From assembly GCA_947591315.1 (NCBI GenBank), contig CANQDD010000012.1, positions 1 through 64,000 on the forward strand: a DNA stretch of 64,000 bases. Reading direction: 5' to 3'. The notes beneath the pieces are model-generated. The model ran no database searches and was not told where the DNA came from. It worked only from the letters and a program-made list of their open reading frames with translations. Shown in pieces: positions 8,298 to 16,500 of this stretch (positions are counted from its first letter, which is position 1; every line of letters begins with the position of its first letter). This DNA is from an uncultured Clostridia bacterium. GTDB lineage: Bacteria > Bacillota > Clostridia > UBA1381. The position numbers and the translations under genes are program-made.

Positions 8298-8540
8298 TTA
8301 CTCAACCTGTTCGTACAGCGATGAGGCGTCGTTCTTTAACACATGCTCCGCCACAGCCTTTACGCGCACCTTTATAACGCGCTCGCCCATCGTTATTTCT
8401 ATTATATCGTTTTCCTTAACATCGTATGACGCTTTAACCACGCGTCCGTTCACCGTTATTCTGCCTTGGTCGCACGCTTCGTTTGCAATCGTGCGTCTCT
8501 TTATGAGCCGAGCGACCTTTAAGTATTTATCTATTCTCAT
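8298..8540 (-). CDS. rqcP: S4-domain RNA-binding protein, RqcP/YabO-like
   Basis: An 80-residue protein that is essentially one S4 domain: MRIDKYLKVARLIKRR, ACDQGRITVNGR, then VKENDIIEI. RqcP (YabO) is a ribosome-associated quality-control factor that works with RqcH and peptidyl-tRNA on obstructed 50S subunits to add alanine tails; Hsp15 is the proteobacterial relative. GAGG lies before the ATG at 8540. Its position next to mazG, yabP and yabQ matches yabO. Confidence 0.9.
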   Translation of the reverse strand: MRIDKYLKVARLIKRRTIANEACDQGRITVNGRVVKASYDVKENDIIEITMGERVIKVRVKAVAEHVLKNDASSLYEQVE

Positions 8541-8576
8541 ATAATTATATCCTCAAATATGCTCTTATTTAATGAA

Positions 8577-8608
8577 ACAAGGCGCCGCATAAAAGCGACG
8601 CCCTTGTA
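8577..8608 (-). terminator. Hairpin after hup, probable terminator
   Basis: Minus-strand inverted repeat ACAAGGGCGTCGC / GCGGCGCCTTGT with one bulge, followed by TTTCATT. The T run is short, so partial readthrough into rqcP is plausible. Confidence 0.5.
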
Positions 8609-8616
8609 TTTGTGTA

Positions 8617-8889
8617 TTAGTTAACTGTATCTTTAAGTGCCTTACCAGCCTTGAATGCGGGAACCTTGGAAGCCTTAATCTTGATGCTCTCGCCCGTTCT
8701 GGGGTTCTTGCCTGTTCTTGCGTTGCGCTTTCTTACCTCGAATGTACCGAAGCCAACGAGCTGAACCTTGTCGCCCTTCTTAAGAGCTTCAGAAATCGAA
8801 GCTGTTACAGCCGAAACTGCCTTTTCAGCATCCTTCTTCGAGAGCTCGGCCTTTGCAGCTACTGCTGCGACTAACTCTGTCTTGTTCAT
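8617..8889 (-). CDS. hup: HU family nucleoid protein
   Basis: A 90-residue DNA-binding, bending histone-like protein. It starts MNKTELV, carries the [20 protein letters not shown] arm that inserts into the minor groove, and ends FKAGKALKD. The start at 8889 has AGGAGG seven bases upstream; an in-frame start at 8916 would put that site inside the gene. It has its own strong promoter and a leader hairpin, consistent with high expression. It lies between mazG and rqcP. Confidence 0.96.
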   Translation of the reverse strand: MNKTELVAAVAAKAELSKKDAEKAVSAVTASISEALKKGDKVQLVGFGTFEVRKRNARTGKNPRTGESIKIKASKVPAFKAGKALKDTVN

Positions 8890-8951
8890 GTTTTTTCCTC
8901 CTAATCTTTTTTTCAAACGTTACAGGCTTACAAGTGCCTGTCCAATTATTT

Positions 8952-8980
8952 ATTTTAGTACATTTTCCCCGATATGTCAA
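8952..8980 (-). promoter_or_regulatory. Sigma-A promoter of hup
   Basis: Minus-strand TTGACA (8980-8975), 17-base spacer, TAAAAT (8957-8952). The leader carries a six-base-pair hairpin (ACAGGC/GCCTGT, 8922-8941) ahead of the AGGAGG ribosome site. Confidence 0.8.
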
Positions 8981-9032
8981 GGGTTTTACAGCATTTTAAG
9001 CCATTATTTCCTAAAAAAGTATATTTTAATGG

Positions 9033-9800
9033 TTATTTTACTTCATTCCAGAGCGCGTCAAGCTCGGAAATATCACATTCGTCAAGATTTTTACCCCGTT
9101 CCTTCGACAGCGTTTCCATTTTTTCAAAGCGGCGTATAAACTTCTCCGTCGCGCCCGAAAGGGCAATCTCCGGCGTAAGCTTTAAATGCCTTCCCAAATT
9201 TACGACGCTGAAAAGAAGGTCGCCGTACTCCTCCTCTATGTTGCTGCCTTTCTCGATCGCCTCTTTAAGCTCTTCAGTTTCCTCGGATATTTTGTCGTAT
9301 ATGCCGTCCGTGCTGTCCCAGTCGAAGCCCGCGGCGGCGGCTTTTTTCTGCACCTTCGCGCTGCGCATAAGCGCCGGAAGATAACCCGGTACGTCCTTGA
9401 GCATGGCGGTATAGGTGTCGAGATGCTTTTCCTTCTTCTTGTTCTTCTCCCAGTTGCCGAGCGCTTCCTCCGCCGTGACAGCCTTGTCCTTGCCGAAAAC
9501 GTGCGTGTGGCGCGTTATGAGCTTCGTGCATATCTCGTTAAGCACATCGTCAAACGTGAACGCGCCGCGTTCCTCCGCGAGACGCGAATGGAACACTACC
9601 TGCAGAAGCACGTCGCCGAGCTCATTCGCGAAATCGTGGTCGCTGCCGTTGTCGAGCGCGTCAATCGCCTCGTAGCACTCTTCTATCATGTCCTTTTTAA
9701 GGCTCTGGTGTGTCTGTACTTTGTCCCATGGGCAGCCGTTCTCGCCGCGGAGCGTCACTATAATATCGCGCAAATCGTCTATCGTATACTGCTTGTTCAT
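9033..9800 (-). CDS. mazG: Nucleoside triphosphate pyrophosphohydrolase MazG
   Basis: 255 residues with two MazG folds. The first has GCPWDKVQTHQSL, then EECYEAIDA and ELGDVLLQVVFHS, the EExxE/ExxD magnesium-binding residues; the second has EETEELKEAI and EYGDLLFSVVN. It hydrolyses aberrant nucleoside triphosphates to monophosphate and pyrophosphate. The B. subtilis counterpart (C-terminal part of yabN) sits in the same gene order, but there YabN carries an N-terminal methylase domain that is absent here. The start at 9800 follows GGGAG and is preferred to an in-frame start at 9902, which would run through the terminator of the neighbouring gene. Confidence 0.95.
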   Translation of the reverse strand: MNKQYTIDDLRDIIVTLRGENGCPWDKVQTHQSLKKDMIEECYEAIDALDNGSDHDFANELGDVLLQVVFHSRLAEERGAFTFDDVLNEICTKLITRHTHVFGKDKAVTAEEALGNWEKNKKKEKHLDTYTAMLKDVPGYLPALMRSAKVQKKAAAAGFDWDSTDGIYDKISEETEELKEAIEKGSNIEEEYGDLLFSVVNLGRHLKLTPEIALSGATEKFIRRFEKMETLSKERGKNLDECDISELDALWNEVK

Positions 9801-9865
9801 ATTTATCTCCCTTTTTGATTTATAGTATGTATATAATTCTACCATTAAATCCGTAATTTTGCAAG

Positions 9866-9900
9866 CAAAAAAGCATACCGCGCGAACGATATGCTTTTTC
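9866..9900 (-). terminator. Terminator of the pyruvate:ferredoxin oxidoreductase gene
   Basis: Inverted repeat AAAAAGCATA / TATGCTTTTT around a GC-rich loop, ending in a T run on the minus strand; nearly symmetrical. It separates the oxidoreductase gene (ends 9920) from mazG. Confidence 0.75.
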
Positions 9901-9919
9901 ATGCCGTATTAAGCTTTAA

Positions 9920-12900
9920 TTACTTTGCAAGTTCTACAAGATGCGCGTACTTTTCTTCCGCCGTCTTCTTAGCCTTTGCAAACAATTCCTTAGCTCTTTC
10001 GGGGTTGGAGCGAGCAAGCGAGTTGTAACGAACTTCGCCCATGATGAACTCCTCGTAATCCATTGTCGGAGCCTTAGAGTCAAGCTGGAACGGGTTCTTG
10101 CCTTCCATAGCAAGTCTCGGGTCATATCTGAACAGGTGCCAGTAGCCCGCCTGTACAGCCTTCTTTTCCTCGGTCTGTGCAATCGTCATACCGCCCTTGA
10201 TACCGTGGTTGATACACGGAGCGTAAGCGATGATGATCGAAGGGCCGTTATAGCTTTCAGCCTCGATCATAGCCTTAAGGAGCTGGTTCTGGTCTGCACC
10301 CTGCGCTACCTGTGCAACGTATACGTAGCCGTAGCTCATAGCGATAGCCGCGAGATCCTTTTTCTTAACTTCCTTACCCGCAGCAGCGAACTGTGCGATA
10401 GCGCCGGTCGGTGTAGCCTTTGATGACTGACCGCCCGTGTTCGAGTAAACCTCCGTATCGAATACGAGAATGTTTATATCCTCGCCCGAAGCGATAGCGT
10501 GGTCAACGCCGCCGAAGCCGATGTCGTATGCCCAGCCGTCACCGCCGAATATCCAGCAGGACTTCTTTGAAAGAAATTCCTTGTCGGCGATTACATTCTT
10601 AGCTTCCTCCGAGTTAATGTTCGCGATAGCCTTAAGAAGCTCGTCTGTCGCAACCTTGTTAGCCTCGCCGTCGTTCTTCGTTTCGATAAATTTGTCAACA
10701 GCCGGCTTAACGTCAGCGTTTTCAGCCGCGATCTTCTCAAGTCTTGCAATGTTTGCTTCTCTCAATGTATTCTGAGCGATGTACATACCGAGACCGAACT
10801 CCGCGTTATCCTCGAACAGCGAGTTTGCCCAGGCGGGGCCGTGACCGTCGCTGTTTGTGGTGTACGGTGTCGACGGGCATGAACCGCCCCAAATCGACGA
10901 GCAGCCCGTTGCGTTTGCAAGGTACATTCTGTCGCCGAAGAGCTGTGTGACGAGCTTTGCGTACGGAGTTTCGCCGCAGCCCGCGCAAGCGCCGGAGAAT
11001 TCAAGGTAAGGCATTCTAAACTGGCTGCCCTTAACCGTTGAAGCCTTGAACTTGTCAAGAACCTCCTGCTTTTCCGCAAGAGTTACGAGATAGTCATAGC
11101 CCTTCTGCTCGTCAAGGTTGTCGTCGAGCGGCTTCATAACGAGAGCCGGATCCTTCTTACCCGCGTTGTTTACGGGACATACGTTAGCGCAGCTTCCGCA
11201 GCCGGTACAGTCGAGTACCGATATAGCCATCGCGTAGTAAAGTCCGTCGAGCTGCATAGCGTTCTGATACTTGATACCCTCGGGAGCGTTGTCAAGCTCC
11301 TCCTTCGTGAGTACAACGGGACGGATACAAGCGTGAGGACATACGTACGAGCAGTTTCCGCACTGGATACATGTTTCGTTGTTCCATACGGGAACGTCGA
11401 TAGCGATACCTCTCTTTTCAAACGCCGCGCTGCCCAGGGGCACTTCGCCTCTCTGGTACTTCTCGAACGCCGAAACGGGAAGGCTTGCGCCTCTGAACTG
11501 ATTTATCGGAACGAGAATGTCGTTTACAAAGTCAACGAGCTTGCCTTCGCCCTCGTGCTTAATCGCGAGATCCTCATATTCAGCGTTCTTCCAATCTTCG
11601 GGAACGTCAACCTTGACAACCTGCTGTGCGCCCGCGTCGATAGCGTCGTGGTTCATCTTAACTACCGCGTCGCCCTTCTTTGAATAGGAAGCGGTAGCAG
11701 CGTCCTTCATGTACTGAATAGCGTCAGCCTCGGGGAGTATGCCCGACAGCTTGAAGAATGCCGACTGGAGAACGGTGTTGATTCTGTTGCCGAGACCGAT
11801 TTCCTTACCTATCTTAACGCCGTCTATCGTATAGAACTGAATGTTGTTGTCAGCGATGTACTTCTTAACCTGTCCGGGGAGATGCTCGGAAAGCTCGTCA
11901 ACATTCCATGAGCAGTTTAAGAGGAATACGCCGCCCGGCTTAACGTCCTGTACCATATCGTACTGTCTTACGTATGAAGCCTTGTGGCACGCAACGAAGT
12001 CAGCCTTGTTGATAAGATATGTCGATGTGATTTTCGGATGACCGAAACGGAGGTGCGAGCATGTGAGACCGCCCGACTTCTTTGAGTCGTAGTCGAAATA
12101 TGCCTGTACGTTCATTTCGGTGTGGTCGCCTATAATCTTAACGGAGTTCTTGTTTGCGCCTACCGTACCGTCCGCGCCGAGACCCCAGAACTTACAGCTT
12201 GTGATACCCTCCGGCGTTGTATCGGGGTTCTCGTCAAGCGGCAGTGAGAGGTTTGTAAGGTCGTCGTTAATGCCTACGGTAAATCTTCTCTTTTCAGTGT
12301 TCTTGTATACAGCGATAATGCAAGCCGGAGTCGTGTCCTTTGAACCAAGACCGTAACGACCCGCGTAAATGTCAACGCCCGCGAACTTGCTGTTCTGGAG
12401 AGCTGCTACAACGTCGAGGTAGAGCGGCTCGCCGATTGAACCGGCTTCCTTCGTTCTGTCGAGAACGGAAATCTTCTTAACAGTGTCGGGGATAGCGTCG
12501 ATAAGGTGCTTAGCCGAGAACGGTCTGTACAGTCTTACCTTTACAAGACCGACCTTCTGACCGTTCTTGTTGAGGTAGTCAACAGTTTCCTCGATAGTGT
12601 CGCAAACACTGCCCATAGCAACGATTACCTGCTCCGCGTCGGGCGCGCCGTAGTAGTTAAAGAGCTTGTAGTCCGAGCCGATCGCGGCGTTAACCTTGTT
12701 CATGTACTCCTCTACAACCTCGGGAACAGCGTCATACGTCTTGTTGCACGACTCTCTCGCCTGGAAGAATACGTCGCCGTTCTGCGCCGTACCGCGCTGA
12801 GCCGGATGCTCGGGGCTTAACGAGCCTCTTCTGAAGTCGTTTATAGCGTCCCAGTCTACCATCTTCGCAAGCTCGTCATAATCCCAGCAAGCTACCTTCT

Positions 12901-13441
12901 GATACTCGTGCGACGTTCTGAAGCCGTCGAAGAAGTGAAGGAACGGTATTCTCGACTTAATTGTAGAAAGATGCGCTACCGCGCCGAGATCCATAGCCTC
13001 CTGCGGGTTTGTCGATGCGAGCATGGCGAAGCCTGTCTGACGGCATGCCATAACGTCGCTGTGATCGCCGAAGATTGAAAGTGCGTGTGAAGCGATAGCT
13101 CTTGCCGATACGTTGAACACGCACGGAAGCTGCTCGCCCGCGATCTTATACATGTTCGGGATCATAAGGAGAAGTCCCTGTGAAGCGGTGTATGTTGTTG
13201 TAAGAGCGCCCGCCGTAAGCGAGCCGTGAACAGCGCCCGCTGCGCCCGCCTCCGACTGCATTTCAACAACCTTTACCGTACGTCCGAAGATATTCTTCTG
13301 ACCTGCGGCAGCCCACTTATCGGTGACCTCCGCCATTGTTGATGATGGTGTGATGGGGTAGATGGCAGCAACATCGGTAAACGCGTATGATGCGTATGCC
13401 GCGGCGTTGTTGCCGTCCATTGTTTTCATTTTCCTTGCCAT
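9920..13441 (-). CDS. nifJ: Pyruvate:ferredoxin (flavodoxin) oxidoreductase, single-chain
   Basis: Oxidises pyruvate with CoA to acetyl-CoA, CO2 and reduced ferredoxin, the central oxygen-sensitive step of clostridial fermentation. At 1173 residues it is the full-length homodimeric type. Order: N-terminal pyrimidine-binding domain (NAAAYASYAFTDVAAIYPIT), transketolase C-like domain II, a gamma-type domain (FWGLGADGTVGANKNS), a two-cluster ferredoxin domain (CIQCGNCSYVCPHAC and CTGCGSCANVCPV), then the C-terminal TPP domain with CAGCGETPYAKL, which also supplies ligands for the proximal cluster. AAAGGAGGA precedes the ATG. Its own promoter and terminator mark it as an independent unit inside the yab cluster. 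Confidence 0.97.
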   Translation of the reverse strand: MARKMKTMDGNNAAAYASYAFTDVAAIYPITPSSTMAEVTDKWAAAGQKNIFGRTVKVVEMQSEAGAAGAVHGSLTAGALTTTYTASQGLLLMIPNMYKIAGEQLPCVFNVSARAIASHALSIFGDHSDVMACRQTGFAMLASTNPQEAMDLGAVAHLSTIKSRIPFLHFFDGFRTSHEYQKVACWDYDELAKMVDWDAINDFRRGSLSPEHPAQRGTAQNGDVFFQARESCNKTYDAVPEVVEEYMNKVNAAIGSDYKLFNYYGAPDAEQVIVAMGSVCDTIEETVDYLNKNGQKVGLVKVRLYRPFSAKHLIDAIPDTVKKISVLDRTKEAGSIGEPLYLDVVAALQNSKFAGVDIYAGRYGLGSKDTTPACIIAVYKNTEKRRFTVGINDDLTNLSLPLDENPDTTPEGITSCKFWGLGADGTVGANKNSVKIIGDHTEMNVQAYFDYDSKKSGGLTCSHLRFGHPKITSTYLINKADFVACHKASYVRQYDMVQDVKPGGVFLLNCSWNVDELSEHLPGQVKKYIADNNIQFYTIDGVKIGKEIGLGNRINTVLQSAFFKLSGILPEADAIQYMKDAATASYSKKGDAVVKMNHDAIDAGAQQVVKVDVPEDWKNAEYEDLAIKHEGEGKLVDFVNDILVPINQFRGASLPVSAFEKYQRGEVPLGSAAFEKRGIAIDVPVWNNETCIQCGNCSYVCPHACIRPVVLTKEELDNAPEGIKYQNAMQLDGLYYAMAISVLDCTGCGSCANVCPVNNAGKKDPALVMKPLDDNLDEQKGYDYLVTLAEKQEVLDKFKASTVKGSQFRMPYLEFSGACAGCGETPYAKLVTQLFGDRMYLANATGCSSIWGGSCPSTPYTTNSDGHGPAWANSLFEDNAEFGLGMYIAQNTLREANIARLEKIAAENADVKPAVDKFIETKNDGEANKVATDELLKAIANINSEEAKNVIADKEFLSKKSCWIFGGDGWAYDIGFGGVDHAIASGEDINILVFDTEVYSNTGGQSSKATPTGAIAQFAAAGKEVKKKDLAAIAMSYGYVYVAQVAQGADQNQLLKAMIEAESYNGPSIIIAYAPCINHGIKGGMTIAQTEEKKAVQAGYWHLFRYDPRLAMEGKNPFQLDSKAPTMDYEEFIMGEVRYNSLARSNPERAKELFAKAKKTAEEKYAHLVELAK

Positions 13442-13500
13442 CTGAAAAAAATCCTCCTTTTATTTTTGTCATTTTGTGTATCTTTTATATACATAAAGGT

Positions 13501-13529
13501 ATTGTATCACTTTTTCACGTTAAAATCAA
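13501..13529 (-). promoter_or_regulatory. Sigma-A promoter of the pyruvate:ferredoxin oxidoreductase gene
   Basis: Minus-strand TTGATT (13529-13524), 17 bases, TACAAT (13506-13501), leaving a leader of about 50 bases before the AGGAGG site. Confidence 0.75.
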
Positions 13530-13585
13530 GGAATAATATTAAATTTTTAGACGCTTTTTTAAATTTTTATTCAGCAGCCGCCGTG

Positions 13586-15109
13586 TCACCTAACGACAAG
13601 CCGTATATCCTCGCGCGAGACCGTTCCCGTCACGAGTAATGTGAGCGCGTACGCGGCGCATGATATTGCCGATACAGCCGCGGTGTAAGCAAATATTCCC
13701 AGTCCCGAAAACGGCGGCTGTATTATTTGTATGACGAACAGCATAGCAACGCCGCAGAATATCGGTTTTACAAGCGTGTTCATGAGGTTGAGGCGTATAT
13801 TGAGCTTTCTCCGGAGCGATATAAAGTTGAGCGCCATGACCGCGCCGTTTGCCGCAATCGCGCCTATCGCGCTGCCGTATATGTTAATTTCGGGATTTCC
13901 TATTAAAATGTAGCCAAGCGCGAGCTTTATGCCGATTCCGATGAGCGAGTTAAAAAACGGCGTCATTATCTTCCCCGCCGACTGCAGCACCGCCGCCGAC
14001 ATCTGCGCGGCGCACATAAGCACGGCGCACGGCGCGACAGTTTTGAGCATAAGCGCGGACGTGTCATTCCTGAAAAGGAGCGTGAGTATTTCGCCGCTTA
14101 GCGTATACATAAGCACCGCGCACGGCACCGACAGCGCGACCGATATTTTCACGCCCATTTCCGTAGCCTTCCCCGCTACCTTTTCGTTACCCGACGCGTA
14201 AGCGCCGGCTATCACAGGAAGTATGCTCACTCCGAGCGTCGCGAGTATTCCGACGGGGAGGTGAAAAACAGTGAGCGCGTAGCCCGTGTACGCACCGTAG
14301 AGGAAGCGCGCGTCGTCAGGCGTAAGCCCTGCGTCGAGAAGGCGTACTCTCGTAAGCGTTGTGTCGGCTGTGCCGAGCGCGTTTGATACCACCGACGCGC
14401 ACAAAAGCGGCAGGGCGAGCGACATAAGGTCGCGCAGTATTTCCCGTCGGCTTGCGTTTTCCGATTTTATGTAAACCTCTTTTTTACGGAAAATATATCC
14501 GAACGCAAGTATTGCCGTCGCGACTATCTCGCCCGCCGTCACACCCATAATCGCGCCGCCGGCTGTTTTCTCCGTACCGGCGTGTATGAAAAGCAGAGCA
14601 AGTCCGTAACCCGCGATGAGCTTTACAAAGCTTTCCGCGACCTGTGACGCGGCGACGGGCACCATGCGTGAAACGCCCTGAAAATAGCTTTTGTATCCCG
14701 TTCCGAGCGCGACGAAGAAGATTGACGGCGAAATCATGCGTATCGCGTACACCGCCTTTTCCTCTTTCATGGCGAGTGCGAAAAACGGCGCGGCGAAGTA
14801 AAGTATGACCGATCCTGCCGCGCCTATCGCGATAAGCAGCCACGTTGACAGCGATACTATTCTGCGCTCCCTAAGCCGCTGACCGCGCGACGAGGCTTCC
14901 GCCGACAGCTTTGATATTGCGAACGGCAGTCCCGATATTATGAACGAGAGGAACATTATGTAAACCTCAAAGGCGATGTTGTATACCGCCATGCCCTCTT
15001 CGCGCAGTATGTACGCGAGCGGTATTTTAAGCACCGCGCCGAGTATTTTCGATACGGCGTTCGCAGCCATGAGTATTACCGCGCCCGTTATTATGCTTCT
15101 TTTTTCCAT
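13586..15109 (-). CDS. SpoVB/YabM-type polysaccharide flippase (MOP superfamily)
   Basis: 507 residues with about 14 membrane spans. It begins with the family pattern GAVILMAANAVSKILGAVLKIP and continues with GLPFAISKL, FFVALGTGYKSYFQG and VLQSAGKIMTPF. Members move lipid-linked wall precursors across the membrane; SpoVB supports spore cortex synthesis and YabM/Amj relatives can substitute for MurJ. Position next to the yabN-yabR group points to YabM/SpoVB. AAGGTGG lies before the ATG. A second MOP flippase of MurJ type is encoded at 53952-55493, so this copy is more likely dedicated to sporulation or a special polymer. The gene is divergent from aroA. Confidence 0.85.
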   Translation of the reverse strand: MEKRSIITGAVILMAANAVSKILGAVLKIPLAYILREEGMAVYNIAFEVYIMFLSFIISGLPFAISKLSAEASSRGQRLRERRIVSLSTWLLIAIGAAGSVILYFAAPFFALAMKEEKAVYAIRMISPSIFFVALGTGYKSYFQGVSRMVPVAASQVAESFVKLIAGYGLALLFIHAGTEKTAGGAIMGVTAGEIVATAILAFGYIFRKKEVYIKSENASRREILRDLMSLALPLLCASVVSNALGTADTTLTRVRLLDAGLTPDDARFLYGAYTGYALTVFHLPVGILATLGVSILPVIAGAYASGNEKVAGKATEMGVKISVALSVPCAVLMYTLSGEILTLLFRNDTSALMLKTVAPCAVLMCAAQMSAAVLQSAGKIMTPFFNSLIGIGIKLALGYILIGNPEINIYGSAIGAIAANGAVMALNFISLRRKLNIRLNLMNTLVKPIFCGVAMLFVIQIIQPPFSGLGIFAYTAAVSAISCAAYALTLLVTGTVSREDIRLVVR

Positions 15110-15140
15110 GCCGCACCACCTTGTATTTAATATGAAAGTA

Positions 15141-15169
15141 TTGTCTTTTTATTTTATTTGTGGTATAAT
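15141..15169 (+). promoter_or_regulatory. Sigma-A promoter of aroA
   Basis: TTGTCT (15141-15146), 17 bases, TATAAT (15164-15169). Transcription should begin near 15176, which rules out the in-frame start codons upstream of 15198. Confidence 0.8.
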
Positions 15170-15197
15170 TGATTTAGAATACATCGGAGGAACAAGA

Positions 15198-16460
15198 ATG
15201 GAGATAAAAAAGATAAAAAGAGCGCGCGGCACTCTTACCGTGTCGGGCGACAAGTCAATATCGCACCGCGCCGTAATGCTCGGCTCGCTCGCGGACGGTG
15301 TTACTGAAATTACGGGATTTTTGCCCGGGGCTGACTGTCTTTCCACAATAGACTGCTTCCGCAGCATGGGCGTGGAAATAGACGAGCGCGGTGACAGGGT
15401 GACGGTGCGCGGCAACGGTATGCGCGGTCTCGCAAAGCCCGAAAAAACGCTTTACACCGGTAACAGCGGCACGACTACGCGTCTTTTGTGCGGAATACTG
15501 TCAGCGCAGCCGTTCGACACGGAGATTACGGGCGACGCGTCGATATGCAAGCGTCCTATGGGGCGCGTCACGAAGCCGCTCGCGCTTATGGGAGCAAATA
15601 TCGAGAACGAATACTGTCCTCTATATATACACGGCTCACATCTGCACGGCATTGACTACAAAATGTCCGTGGCGTCGGCACAGGTTAAAACGGCTATCAT
15701 TCTCGCCGGACTGTACGCCGAGGGTGAGACAGTTGTGAGGGAAATTGAAAAATCGCGCGACCATACAGAGCTTATGCTCGGCGCTATGGGCGCGGATATA
15801 AGCGTTGACGGGCTTGATATTATGGTAAAACCGACGTACAGGCTGTCGGCTGTAAACGTCGTTGTTCCCGGCGATATTTCGTCGGCGGCGTTTTTCATGG
15901 TTCTCGGCTCGATTATGCCCAGCAGTGAAATTACGATAAAAAATGTCGGCACAAATCCGACCAGAACGGGTATTATTGACGTTTTGAAGGATATGGGTGC
16001 GGATATAACCGTTGAAAACGAACGTGTGAGCGCGGGTGAAAGCGCGGCGGATATAACGGTAAGGTCAAGCACGCTGCGCGCTGTAACGATAGGCGGCGAT
16101 ATTATACCGAGGCTTATCGACGAACTTCCTATAATAGCAGTCGCGGCGGTTTTTGCCGAAGGTACGACGGTTATAAAGGACGCGCAGGAATTAAAGGTTA
16201 AGGAAACGAACAGAATACGCGCCGTTGTCGATGAGTTCAAAAAGTGCGGCGTGGATATTACGGAAACGGACGACGGCATGATTATAAACGGCGGCAAGTC
16301 TGTTCACGGCGCTGACTTTAAGACCTACGGCGACCACAGAATGGCTATGAGCTTAACCGTTTTGTCGCAGCTTGCCGACGGCGTTTCAACGCTTGACGAC
16401 GAAGCATGCGCGAGGGTGTCGTACCCGTCGTTCTTCGACGATTTCTACAGCTTGGGATAA
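15198..16460 (+). CDS. aroA: 3-phosphoshikimate 1-carboxyvinyltransferase (EPSP synthase)
   Basis: Joins shikimate-3-phosphate and phosphoenolpyruvate to EPSP, sixth step of the shikimate pathway to chorismate and aromatic amino acids. 420 residues; motifs include SGDKSISHRAVMLGSLADG, TGNSGTTTRLL (substrate site), KRPMGRVTKPLALMGA, RDHTELML and GDHRMAMS. The start at 15198 has GGAGG seven bases upstream and lies just downstream of the promoter; an apparent 74-residue extension back to 14976 would run through the promoter and into the divergent flippase gene. No other shikimate gene is in the window. Confidence 0.97.
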   Translation: MEIKKIKRARGTLTVSGDKSISHRAVMLGSLADGVTEITGFLPGADCLSTIDCFRSMGVEIDERGDRVTVRGNGMRGLAKPEKTLYTGNSGTTTRLLCGILSAQPFDTEITGDASICKRPMGRVTKPLALMGANIENEYCPLYIHGSHLHGIDYKMSVASAQVKTAIILAGLYAEGETVVREIEKSRDHTELMLGAMGADISVDGLDIMVKPTYRLSAVNVVVPGDISSAAFFMVLGSIMPSSEITIKNVGTNPTRTGIIDVLKDMGADITVENERVSAGESAADITVRSSTLRAVTIGGDIIPRLIDELPIIAVAAVFAEGTTVIKDAQELKVKETNRIRAVVDEFKKCGVDITETDDGMIINGGKSVHGADFKTYGDHRMAMSLTVLSQLADGVSTLDDEACARVSYPSFFDDFYSLG

Positions 16461-16500
16461 ACCGAAATGCTGAACAAATATAACATACGAGGTGAGTGGA

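Noticed and set aside
14976-15197. 74-codon N-terminal extension of aroA
   Set aside because: It runs through the consensus promoter at 15141-15169 and into the divergent flippase gene; the start at 15198 has GGAGG at proper spacing.
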